DNA from: Nemertoderma westbladi
Lineage: Eukaryota; Xenacoelomorpha; Nemertodermatida; Nemertodermatidae
Direction: 5' to 3'
DNA length: 48,690 bases
Assembly: GCA_032718475.1 (NCBI GenBank)
Contig: JAUCBJ010004635.1
Coordinates: forward strand, 1 to 48,690
The position numbers and the translations under genes are program-made. Positions 19,744 through 29,138 of the stretch are shown here, piece by piece. The notes below the pieces were generated by a model, which saw only the letters and a list, made by a program, of their open reading frames with translations, was not told where the DNA came from and did not search any database. The stretch's first letter is position 1, and every line of letters starts with the position of its first letter.

Positions 19744-21730
19744 TCAACCCCACTGGCTCCCTAACTCCATCTCTTCTATCGACGGCTCGCTATCCGTCCT
19801 CGCTCTCCGGTCGCTCCTAGCAACGACTCTCCTATTATCTTCACTTCGTCTCTCTTCGACCCCTCGGTTCAACTCTACTAATCTTCTTCTATCTTCGACC
19901 TCTATATTAAACTCTACTAATCTTCTCTCTTCTGACTGGGCTCGACGTTCCGTCGCCCGCCCTCTCGCGACGTCAACCTGTCTCTCTCTGCTCGATCGCA
20001 CGCCGCTGGGGATACTCGCAATCCCCCTATTACTCTCCGTCGCCGGGTGTTGCGGTTTACCTAATTCGGCCCGCGCATTATCCGCCGACGCCTGTGGGAC
20101 ACTCCCTGCCCCCCTCTCTCGCTACTAATCCCTCGCGGTGGGGTGCCCGTAGCCCCCCCCCCCACCCGCTACTTCTAACTTCACTATCTCTTACTACACT
20201 TCTGCGTCCCTCTTGTCGGACACTCTCTACCCCCTTTCTCTCGCCACTAATCTTCTGTGGTGGGGCGCCCGTAGCCCCCCCCCCCACTCGCCACATCTAA
20301 CTTCACTATCTCTTACTTCGTCTCTACACCCCTCTCTAGTCGACACACTGTCTCTACTGCGGCCGGGTCTATTCACCCCCGCCTCTCTCTCTACTACTGC
20401 GTGGCCTACCAGGCCCACCTCGGGTTGGCTCAACCGCGCCACTTCCTGCCTACTAACTACGTGGCCTACCAGGCCGCCGTCTGCCGGGCTATACACGTCT
20501 GACGCGTTCACATTAATAGCACCATTCCCAATATTATTTGTTAATTTAATTAAATTATTAGAACCATTAGAATTTGAAACGGGATTATTATTTAAATTAT
20601 TTTGTGTATTTAGATTTAAACTATTTGAATTATTTTGATTATTCTGAATATTTGAATTAATATTATTATTTGAATTTAAACTTAAATTACTACTACCGGG
20701 TAAAATATTTCCTGTAATAAAGGGATTAGGGTTATTTACTACGGTACTATTAATACCAATATTTCCTAACGCACTACTACTACCCCCCTCACCCGTACGG
20801 TTACTGTACGTGTACCGCACGCTCTGTTCTCTTGCCTCACGCTCTTCGCGTTCACTCTCTTGCTCTTTCCTTCCCCTCAGTCGCCACTCTAATTCTTCCA
20901 TTTTTAATTTATATGCCATGCGTTCACTCTCTCGCACCCGTCTTTCTTTTGCGGAGGATGTAGCAGACTTATCGGTTGCGACGGACTTCCGCCGCCCCTC
21001 CGTCCTACTAACTTTCCCCCTCTTTCCGGGGTTCTCGCTGACCGACGAGACCGAATCCTCGGAGCTAACCTCGGATTCGCCCTCGTGCGGTCCCGCCCAA
21101 CCCACTAACTTAACTTCCCTGGCATCGACTAAGTATGCCTATGTACACTACACCAGGCCCCATACCCCTACGTTCCCATAGCCCAAACAGTTCGAAGGCA
21201 ACCCCTCTTGCTCTATCCTCGGCCAGTTCTCCCTGCCCAGAACGCACTAGGTAATCAAAGTATCTGTTCGACTCACCTAGTCGTCTCCTCAACTTCACCT
21301 GGTCTATCTCAGCCCCTCCTCTAGCTTCCTTCAGTTGTTCCCGGGTCGCGGCGTAGGCTCGTCGGAGCCGGACGACCCCGACGTCCTCGTCGTCGACATC
21401 TCCTCTCTCCCTCCGGGTTCGGCGTCGTACCGTCGGCTCCACCGTTGCCGTTCCGGTGGGCCGTCCGTCGCCCTCGGTCTGTGGCTGGCCGGCGACATCG
21501 GCATATCGACCGCCGCCCTGTGTCGACTCGTCTCTCTCCTCCCCCGTCTCGCTCTCTCCTCTACTCGACTCGCTCTCTCGCTGTAGACAGCCCCCCTCGT
21601 CTCGGATCGCCGGGTCGCTCGTTGTCGACGTGTCCGGCGTCGTGGGTCGGTGCCGTCTCGTCGCGGCCTCGCGGATCGTTAGATCGTCGTCCGGGGTCCG
21701 CGGCGGTGTCGCTTCTTCTTCTCGACTCAT
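19744..21730 (-). pseudogene. BEL/Pao Gag N-terminal region, broken (element A)
   Basis: The minus strand begins MSREEEATPPRTPDDDLTIR at 21730. It runs through RRTRRERGD and a basic/acidic helical stretch, breaks by frameshift near 21105, and resumes with EGESEVSSEDSVSSV, a Glu/Arg-rich segment, an Asn/Ser-rich tract (about 20520..20800) and two GLVGH-type repeats. It continues to RSSRERQVDVARG and ends at the TGA at 19744. Element B carries the same parts in the same order, showing this was one reading frame. The Arg/Glu and Asn-rich content predicts disorder and coiled coil. This N-terminal extension is unusual for BEL/Pao Gag as I know it. Confidence 0.7.
20080..20340. repeat. Direct repeat of about 125 bp with cytosine runs (element A)
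   Basis: Two copies of a block containing ctctctcgcyactaatc, a gtggggygcccgtag segment, a run of 11 or more cytosines, and ctaacttcactatctctta. Element B has the same two blocks in inverted orientation (about 23940..24180). On the element's coding strand these are G-runs. Confidence 0.75.
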
Positions 21731-21785
21731 GTTCGTCCTCTGTCTGTGTCTGGCAGTTACAGTTCGGCAGGCCTAGAGTTAGGAC

Positions 21786-21976
21786 TGTCACCGCCGTCAC
21801 CCATAGTATATTACAGTATTACCATATTCAGTCATTAGTGCTATCTGTTATTATATCTATCTCATATTATTAGCAATACTGGAACAACAAACTTATCACC
21901 TTTTCCATCACACGGTGCGGCTGACGCGTACGTAACCAACACCGGATAAACCGGGATCCTCTCGGATCCCGTCACA
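21786..21976. other. Head-to-head junction of elements A and B (LTR remnants)
   Basis: The 191 bp between the two leaders contain the end of A's 5' LTR (minus) and the end of B's 5' LTR (plus; block GATAAACCGGGATCC to GTCACA at 21976). Both leaders then start GTCCTAACTCTAGGCCTGCC in opposite directions. The two LTRs are truncated against each other, so A and B form a large imperfect palindrome centred near 21880. Confidence 0.75.
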
Positions 21977-22031
21977 GTCCTAACTCTAGGCCTGCCGAAC
22001 TGTAACTGCCAGACACAGACCAAAGACGGAG

Positions 22032-23417
22032 ATGAGTCGAGAGATAGGAACGACACCGCCGCGGACCCCGGGCGACGATCTAACGATCCGCGAGGCCACG
22101 GCGAGACGATACGAACCCACGACGCCGGTCGATGCTACGCCGACCACGTCGACGCACGTTGACGCCACGTCGATAACGAGCGACCCGGCGAACCAAGATG
22201 TGGGGGGTCGTCTACAAAGAGAGGACGAGTCGGGAGTCGAAAGGGAGAAAGACGAGTCGACGCGGAGTGAGGGTCGACGTACCGATGTCGCCGGCCAGCC
22301 ACAGGCCGAGGACAATGAACGGTCCACCGGAACGGCGACGGTGGGGCCGCCAGTACAACGCCGGACCCGGAGAGATGAGGGAGATGTCGGTACCGATGTC
22401 GCCGGCCAGCCACAGGCCGAGGACGACGAACGGTCCACCGGAGGGGCGACGGTGGGGCCGACGGTACGACGCCGGACACGGAAGGATAGAGGAGATGTCG
22501 GCAACGAGGACGTCGGAGTCGGCGACCGGCTCCGACGAGCCTACCTCGCGACCCGAGAGCGACTGAGAGAGGCCAAAGGAGGGGCGAAGATAGACGAGGT
22601 GAGACTGAGGAAACGACTAGGTGAGTCGAATAGACACTTTGATTACCTAATGCGTTTTGGGCAGAGAGAACTAGCCGAGGAGAGGGCGAGGGGAGTTGTC
22701 AACGAACTGATTGAACTATGGGAGTGTAGGGGTATGCAGCCTAGTGTAGTGTACATAGGGCCATACTTAGTCGATGCCCGGGGAGTAAAATTAGTGGGTT
22801 GGAAGAGACCTGAGGAGGGCGAATCCGAGGTTAACTCCGAGGATTCGGTCTCGTCGGTTGGAGGAAGTTCCGGGAGGCGGGGGAAAGTTAGTAGGACGGA
22901 GGGGCGGCGGGAGTCCGTCGCAACCGATAAGTCTGCTACATCCTCCGTAAAAGAAAGAAGGGTGCGGGAGATGAATCTGGAGTGTAGATTGGAAATGGTG
23001 GCGAATGAGCAGGATGGGTTAGAGAGACAATTGAGAGAGGAAACCGCATTCTCAGAGGAGTTAGGAGAGTCGGAAAGGGAGTATAGAGAGAAAGCCGAGG
23101 AGTTTAGAGAGAGAGCCAAGGAGTGTAGAGAGCGAGAGATGGGAGTAGAGAACGAGCCGGCGAGGCGGCTTGAGATGGTTGCGAGAGTGGCAGAGTCGGC
23201 CGAGCAGGATATGCGACAGAGAGGGATAGAGTGTAAGCGCAGGCGGGATGATTTGCATGCCCTACTAAGGGGGATTATGCAACATCAAGCCAAACTGAAT
23301 CAGCGCCGACTAGAACTGGCGCGGTTGGAACTGTCAGAGAGTGAGCCCCCACTTACAGGCACCGGGCGAGAGAACCAGAACTGGTGTAGCCGTACGGGTG
23401 GGGGGGGGGGGGGGTAG
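22032..23417 (+). CDS. BEL/Pao Gag N-terminal protein (element B)
   Basis: A 461-codon open frame starting MSREIGTTPPRTPGDDLTIR shortly after the LTR end and leader, homologous to the broken region of element A. The block TDVAGQPQAED-ERSTG followed by RRTR is duplicated in tandem (111 bp, starting near 22280 and 22391); A has one copy. From about residue 290 a long Glu/Arg-rich stretch predicts coiled coil. The frame ends at a G-run near 23400, after which the homology to A continues in another frame (SSSTLEAVNINSTVVDNPNP), so the stop is a frameshift and not the natural end. Confidence 0.65.
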   Translation: MSREIGTTPPRTPGDDLTIREATARRYEPTTPVDATPTTSTHVDATSITSDPANQDVGGRLQREDESGVEREKDESTRSEGRRTDVAGQPQAEDNERSTGTATVGPPVQRRTRRDEGDVGTDVAGQPQAEDDERSTGGATVGPTVRRRTRKDRGDVGNEDVGVGDRLRRAYLATRERLREAKGGAKIDEVRLRKRLGESNRHFDYLMRFGQRELAEERARGVVNELIELWECRGMQPSVVYIGPYLVDARGVKLVGWKRPEEGESEVNSEDSVSSVGGSSGRRGKVSRTEGRRESVATDKSATSSVKERRVREMNLECRLEMVANEQDGLERQLREETAFSEELGESEREYREKAEEFRERAKECREREMGVENEPARRLEMVARVAESAEQDMRQRGIECKRRRDDLHALLRGIMQHQAKLNQRRLELARLELSESEPPLTGTGRENQNWCSRTGGGGGG

Positions 23418-23419
23418 TA

Positions 23420-24986
23420 GTAGTACGTTAGAAGCAGTTAATATTAATAGTACCGTAGTAGATAACCCTAATCCCTTTATTGCAGCAAATAATATTTTAC
23501 CGGGTAGTAGTAATTTAAATTTAAATACAAATACTCTAAATAATAATTTCAATTCAGAACCCGCAAAATAATTCGAATAATAATTTAAGTTTAGAGAATA
23601 GTAGTGATCTAAGTAATTTAAATAATTTAAATAATAATCCCGTTTCAAATTCTAATAATTTAATTGATTTAACAAATAATATTGGGAATGGTGCTATTAA
23701 TATGAGCGTGTCGGACGTACATAACCCGGCAGACGGTGGCCTGGTAGGCCACGTAGTTAGTAGGCAGGAAGTGGCAGGGTTGAGCCAACCCGACGGCGGC
23801 CTGGTAGGCCACGTAGTTGGTAGGCAGGAGGTAGCGGGGTTGAGCCAACCCAAGGTGGGCCTGATGGGCCACGCAGTAGTAGAGAGAGAGGCGGGGGTGA
23901 ATAGACCCAGCCGTAGTAGAGACAGTGCGTCGACTAGAGAGGGGTGTAGAGACGAAGTAAGAGATAGTGAAGTTAGATGTGGCGGGTGGGGGGGGGGGGG
24001 GCTACCGGCGCCCCACCACATAAGACTAGTGGCGAGAGAGGGGGGGCAGAGAATGCCCCACAAGAGGGGACGCAGAAGTGTAGTAAGAGATAGTGAAGTT
24101 AGAAGTGGCGGGTGGGGGGGGGGGGGGGGCTACGGACACCCCACCGCGAGAAGTTAGTAGAGAGAGAGGGGGGGCAGAGAGTGTCCCACAGCCGTCAGCG
24201 GATAATGCGCGGGCCGAATCAGGTAAACCGCAACACCCGGCGACGGAGAGTAATAGGGGGATTGCGAGTATCCCCAGCGGCGTGCGATCGAGCAGAGAGA
24301 GGCAGGTTGACGTCGCGAGAGGGCAGACGAAGCGTCGAGCCCGATCAGAAGAGGAGAAGAAGAACAGTGGAGTTTAACCGGGAGGTCGACGAGAGATCTC
24401 ACGAGCCGGAATACTGCACGAAAAGGGGAAGAAGAGAAGATAGTAGAGAAGTGTCGCCACGAACGATAGCAGTGTGAGGACAGATAGCGGACCGTCGATA
24501 GTAGAGATGGAGTTAGGGAGTCAGTGGGGTCGAACTTCGGGAGATTGCCGTCGCCCCGGAGAAACGCACCGCACGCCAAGAGAGGGGTACAGGACGTACC
24601 AATACAAAGTCGAGAACAGGAGAGGGGATCGAAGGGAAACTTCCCGACGTGATATAGCTGCCGATCGAGAGTGCGGTAGTCGCGGGGAGATTCGAGATTC
24701 GCGAAGAATAAACTTCGGTTCGGAAGGGCACATGCAGACTGCAGGACATACTGTAGGCCTTACTGCACATACTATTATAGGCCATGCTGGGAGAGATAGA
24801 GTAGGCGATAGGGTAGCGCGAACGACGGGATTAAACCCGGAAGTCGCGGAGTACATACCGGTAGGTAGGCGAGAGGTAGGTAGGCCTATATCGGTACAGC
24901 AGCATGACTATAATACACAGGGACATAACATATATCCAGGGGAGGGGGAGTTATTGGAGATAGACGTATGGGCCCCAATGTATTAA
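23420..24986 (+). pseudogene. BEL/Pao Gag middle region, fragmented (element B)
   Basis: Homologous pieces of A's Gag follow in shifted frames: an Asn/Ser-rich tract (about 23420..23700), three copies of a GLVGHVV-RQEVAGLSQP repeat (about 23735..23880; A has two), two G-run blocks, a VRSSRERQVDVARG segment, and a long frame at 24474..24986 that contains GSEGHMQTAGHTVGLT. The last frame ends at a frameshift in the proline-rich part. The Gag core that A carries at residues 170-400 is deleted. Confidence 0.65.
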
Positions 24987-25259
24987 CATCAACCCCAGTA
25001 CCAAACATACCGGCTGGGGGGGGGGACAGGGTGACATTCCCCCATCACAATATCGACAATATACCCCGATAGGAGCAAGAACATCGAACTCCCTGGACGA
25101 GAACAGGTCGTGCGGACAGTCACCACCACACGCGGCCATACAGGGGACTGCTAGTCCACAGTTAGCTGGTAGCAGGGCCACACCGTGGCAGGGACAGAAA
25201 GAAAATAACACCATAAAATAAACACAATCCCAATATACCCAGTAGGCCGAGTCTAGACA

Positions 25260-25885
25260 ATCGAAACATTAAATCGGTACATATAAACCTAAGCGCGATA
25301 CGTGAAGGACTATACAGGAAACGCTATAATCCAGGATTCCAATGTCAATTACATCGGGACGGAACCCATAAGACCAGGAGTTGCAAGTACTGGCAAGCGT
25401 TGCCCAAACGAGATCGTGTAGCCTACACAGACGCAAACGGACTATGTCATCGATGTGTGGTAAAAGGACACAGATCCGGAGAGTGTTGGAAAGGGAGAGG
25501 ATGTGAAAGGACTAAACCAGGGGCAGAGAAGCCCATTAGCAAACATAAGGGAGTCGGGAAAGTAGAAGGAGGCGTGTTGCATACACACGCAGGACTGACA
25601 CAGTGCGAGGGGGCATTACATGGGCAGACACCGCATATACCGAGGGACGAGCGGGGGTCGTCGAGGGCTTTAATGCCAGTGCACATACGAAGGGGGAGGC
25701 CAGCAGGGGTAGCACCGAAGAGAGTGTGGCGAAGAGTTAGAGGACGTATAGGAGGGCAGCAGGAGAGTGCCTACTGGAAGAAGGGGCACGTGAGAGTTTT
25801 TAGTCGTCCAAGGTTTTGGACTGAGGGGGGTGGGAATGAGGGCGAGACGCCCTTCCCACGCATAAAATATAAAATAATTATTTAA
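25260..25885 (+). pseudogene. BEL/Pao nucleocapsid knuckle and tail, 3' end of element B
   Basis: Corresponds to A's CCHC region: RDRVAYTDANGLCHRCVVKG followed by HRSGEC, a canonical CX2CX4HX4C knuckle. The sequence then diverges through a low-similarity stretch and ends GGQQESAYWKKG, matching the QQWESACWKN end of A. The protease and everything between have been deleted. The shared end shows that both copies kept the element's natural C-terminus. Confidence 0.65.
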
Positions 25886-25899
25886 TTAAAATAAGAAAA

Positions 25900-26110
25900 T
25901 AATTAAATAATAGAGTAGGCAGAAGTTAGTTAAGAGGTACATAGTACCGATAGTTAGTTAGTTAGTTAGGAGGTACGTAGTACCGTTAGTTAGAGAAGAG
26001 TTAGAGGGTACGTAGTACCGTTAGTTAGAGAAGAGTTAGAGGGTACGTAGTACCGTTAGTTAGAGAGTTAGAGGGTACGTAGTACCGTTAGAGAGTAAGA
26101 GTTAGAGGGT
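25900..26110 (+). repeat. 3' minisatellite of element B
   Basis: Five or so copies of a unit containing gttagagggtacgtagtaccgt, each with the perfect short dyad GGTAC-gta-GTACC. Element A has one related copy near 15965 but amplified a different unit, so the two copies expanded their arrays independently. Confidence 0.8.
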
Positions 26111-26174
26111 ACGTAATTGATTCGCTAACAACCGGTCAGGAGGTGATACTGCCAACTCCGTTAGCCCCGTCACA

Positions 26175-27157
26175 GTCAAAACTACCGAATTAAAAACTGT
26201 GACCTCAACAGGACGAAGAGGCCAAAGATGAGCGAACACACGCCCCAAGTTTTGGAAAGGGGAGGAACACCGCCGAGAACCCCGAGCGACAGAGACCAAA
26301 CGATTCGGGAGGCGGCGACGAGCCGGCCCGCCACACTGGATTCACCAACGAGGGACGCTCCGGACATCGAGGAGGAGGGCGGCCGAGTACGAGGAGGAGG
26401 GGAGTTCGAGTCGACGCGAGATCCTAGCGGCGGACGAGGTACCGAAGTCGCCGGCCAACCACTGGCCGAGGGCGGCGAACGGCCCACCGGAACGGCAACG
26501 GTGGGGCCAACTGTACGGCGCCGGACGAGGAGGGAAGGCAAAGTCCACGAGGAAGACATCGGGACGAGCGATCGCATGCGACGAGGATGCAATGCCACCA
26601 AGAGGATGTTGAAGGACGTTAGGGAGGGGAGAAAGATAGACCAGCCCAAGTTATATCAGAGCCTAGGTGAGTGCAACAAACACTTTCGCTATCTAGTCCG
26701 ATTTGGACAGGGGGAACTAGCAAGTGTGAGGGCGAGGGGGGTCGCCAAAGAACTGTTTGAATTATGGCGATCTTGTGACCTTGTGTGTATATTGTCACTT
26801 CTTGTCCTATATTTTGCGCTAGTTCACCCTCACATACTTTATGGCATTACTTTATGGGGCAACAGTTATAACACAAACGTAAACAAAATAAAAATTAAAG
26901 TAAATAAAATAATTCGAGCCATTACCTTCAGTCACTACCAAGCCCATGCAGCACCAATATATAAATCCCTCAAAATTCTTCCGTTAGATAAATTGTTTGA
27001 ACTCGAAGTAAATCAATTTATGTTCGATATACACAAGTTTAATAATACATATCTACAGGACATATTTTGCCCCACTAGCTCTATCCATCATCACTTTACT
27101 AGATCTGCATCAGCGAAGAACTTTTTTATTCCTCGCGTTAGACTAGAACTTTCCTAA
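26175..27157 (+). mobile_element. BEL/Pao element C (Gag N-terminus only) fused to a LINE 3' fragment
   Basis: After an LTR-type end (GTCACA at 26174), an open frame of 309 codons runs from 26228 to 27157. Its first part, to about residue 180, is the same Gag N-terminus as in A and B (TPPRTPSDRDQTIREAATSR, then VAGQPLAEG, TATVGPTVRRRTRR and RGVAKELFELW). At about 26768 it switches without a frame break to a LINE RT C-terminus: LYFALVHPHILYGITLWGN, ITFSHYQAHAAPIYKSLKIL, then ARKFF-like and VRLELS. The junction records a LINE-associated truncation or insertion. The fused protein is probably accidental. Confidence 0.75.
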
Positions 27158-27285
27158 AAATCTTTGAAGTATTCAGGCCCCAAAATCTGGAATGAACTGC
27201 CCCCAGTTTTAAAAAATTCGAAATCCAAAAAATCGTTATCAACCAAGCTAAAATTAATATATCTTGATTCGTTATAATCAATTTA
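26790..27285 (+). pseudogene. LINE ORF2 C-terminal fragment (CR1/Jockey-like)
   Basis: The 3' end of a LINE related to the one at 8591..10510 (both have a YALVHP/ALIQP-YI-YGI-WGN segment and ITFSHY or LITFSHYREHAP). The first 120 codons are open and continuous with element C; after 27157 the frame breaks, with FGPKIWNELP-like sequence near 27180 marking the normal LINE end. Confidence 0.75.
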
Positions 27286-27419
27286 CATAACAATTAAAGA
27301 TGCATAATATCACAAATACAGTAAAATTTTCAACATTTTTATTCTCGAGACAGGTCCCAGCTAAGGTAAATCCTCGTTGAAGTAAGCATTTTTTTCTTAT
27401 AAACAGATGTTTTGGAATG

Positions 27420-27745
27420 GGTTGTGCTATCGAGTCACCCCCCCCCCCCCCCTCTTCCCTCTCCCAATCCACCCCAAGTTTCACAAATACATACATAGAT
27501 GACTTTTGCGTACGGTGGCAAGCTACACTAGCTTTGCTACAGCTTATAGCCACCGGGTGCCGTTAATCCCAGTAAACATAAATATTTTTTTTCTCGTACT
27601 GTACTGTACTACAGTGTCATGTACTGTAGTTATTTGGTGTTGGGGTGCAATTATATTCTATCAATATCTGCTATGTATCCCAAATAAAGGCCCGGGCCAT
27701 CCCGGATTGAAATTGAAATTAAAAATTGAAATTGAAATTGAAATA
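27420..27745 (+). other. C-tract and LINE-like tail with gaaatt repeats
   Basis: No gene. It contains a C-run at about 27438..27452, an agctacactagctttgctac segment also loosely present near 10675, and a stretch ending ccaaataaaggcccg followed by (gaaatt)n at 27708..27745. A polyadenylation-like signal followed by a six-base repeat tail resembles CR1/L2-type LINE 3' ends. Confidence 0.4.
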
Positions 27746-29138
27746 CCAGTACCTGGATGACATCGATTTCTCCGAACCAAAACTGGACGTCCCGAAAGTC
27801 AAAAGTATAGTCGGCATGGATTGCCCGACAGCCCACGAGAGACTACAGACCGTATTCGGCGAGGATAGGGAGCAAGACCAGATGGCGATTCTCACGCCAT
27901 TCAGATGGACGCTCAGTGGCCCAATTAAGACCAGAATCCCATTTAGCGTGTTAGAATCCTCAGGGTGCATGTTCGGGGGACAGTGAGGGAAATGGAGGAT
28001 GAAGGAGTAGAGGAACAACTCAAGAGGCTGCTGCGGCAGGACTTCGAGGGGTTGACTAACGGCAAGAGCCTGCTGAATGACTACCTGCTGGAAGGCCCCA
28101 ATATTTTCAACTCGGGGATAGAGGTCCTGTTAAAATTTAGGAATGGAAAGCACACCTTCACGTGCGATATAGAGGGCATGTTCAATCAGGTGCGAGTGAC
28201 GGAGGAGGACAGCGATAGTCAGCACTTCCTATGGTACAAAGGCGATGAAGAACCGTCGGAGATACCGATGTATAAGATGGTAGTGCAGAACATAGGGGCC
28301 AAGTCGTCCTCGTTCACTACGACTACAGCTGTGAGAGACACGGTGGAGGGTAGAGAGGGAGAATACAGTGAGAAGGCGATCGACATGATTCATCGCGGAT
28401 TCTATGTGGATGATGGGATGGGATCTGGGAACACGGTTGAAGAGATACTTGAGATAGGGCGCGAAGTTCGCGACATCCTAAAAGGATCGGGATTCAATCT
28501 CACAAAATTCCAATCCAACTCTAAAGAATTTATGGAGGCCATAGAAGATAAACAGCCAGAGATGAAGCCTACAATGGTGTAGGGGCTGATTATGGTGGAC
28601 AAAAGGATGGAGTCGCATCAGAAGGCGCTAGGGATTGTATAGAACCAGGAGACGGATGAGTTGGAGTATCAACTGGGTCAGGAGGGCGCCGGAATCCATA
28701 CTAAACGAGGCTATGTGTCGTACATAGCGAGGATTTACAATCCCCTAGGTCTAGCATCCTCGTTGTTAGTCACGGGGAAACAGATATTAAAGAAGGTGTA
28801 TAAGCTGAAAGACGATTGGGACGTTAAGGTCCCGGTGGAGATAAGTAGACAATGGGACAAATGGACGGGGAGCTTCGAGGAGATGGGGACGTATAGTATG
28901 CCACGTATATACTTCCTGGACGGAGACATGACCGATTTGGAACTACATATGTTTTCCGACGCATCATCCTTGCATATCCTTGGAGGCATATGGAGCGGCG
29001 CATTATTTGGTACAGCGAAAGGGGGCTCATAAGCCCAGGCTTGCATTTAGTAAAGCGAGGTTGACGCCACCAGATTCAGCATCAGTGCCGAAACTCGAGT
29101 TAACGGCTGCGAGATTAGGAATGAGGGAGACAGCATGC
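27726..29138 (+). pseudogene. BEL/Pao pol fragment with reverse transcriptase and RNase H start
   Basis: It starts at the protease-RT linker (YLDDIDFSEPKLDVPKV, then IVGMDCPTAHERL and LTPFRWTLSGPI), closely similar to element A, and continues into RT that A lacks. RT segments are LKRLLRQDFEG, then FTCDIEGMFNQVRVTEED (catalytic Asp), QHFLWYKGD, a FTTTTAVRD segment, and the YVDDG box near 28403..28417. After a frame break come KRGYVSYIARIYNPLGLAS, LELHMFSDAS (RNase H start) and finally SKARLTPPDSASVPKLELTA to 29138. Part of RT before LTNGKSLLNDYLL is deleted, and integrase is missing. It is the best local evidence for an autonomous relative of A and B. Confidence 0.8.

Larger units (their letters stand above)
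14812..21790 (-). mobile_element. BEL/Pao element A, RT-deleted, minus orientation
   Basis: It is bounded on the left by a putative 3' LTR (14812..15342) and on the right by a 5' LTR remnant and leader near 21786. In minus order it holds the Gag N-terminal region (21730 to about 20000), a gag-protease frame (19545..16837), a C-terminal tail, a hairpin-rich repeat array (about 15930..16640), a polypurine tract (15343..15350) and the LTR. No reverse transcriptase, RNase H or integrase motif is present. The GC-rich composition differs sharply from the AT-rich flanks. Confidence 0.75.
21890..26115 (+). mobile_element. BEL/Pao element B, RT-deleted, plus orientation
   Basis: Same family as element A and inverted to it. 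Order: LTR remnant, leader, Gag N-terminus (22032..23417), Asn-rich and GLVGH-repeat region (23420..23900), G-run blocks (23940..24180), Arg/Glu region, MQTAGHTVGLT region (24733 on), a deleted and frameshifted Gag centre, the CCHC segment (about 25450..25490), a short tail, and a 3' untranslated region matching A (25800..25860). It lacks the Gag core, protease, RT and integrase. Confidence 0.75.

Noticed and set aside
26228-27157. Host gene or domesticated transposon protein
   Set aside because: Both halves are recognisable transposon fragments and the LINE part loses its frame before its natural end; an accidental chimera is simpler.
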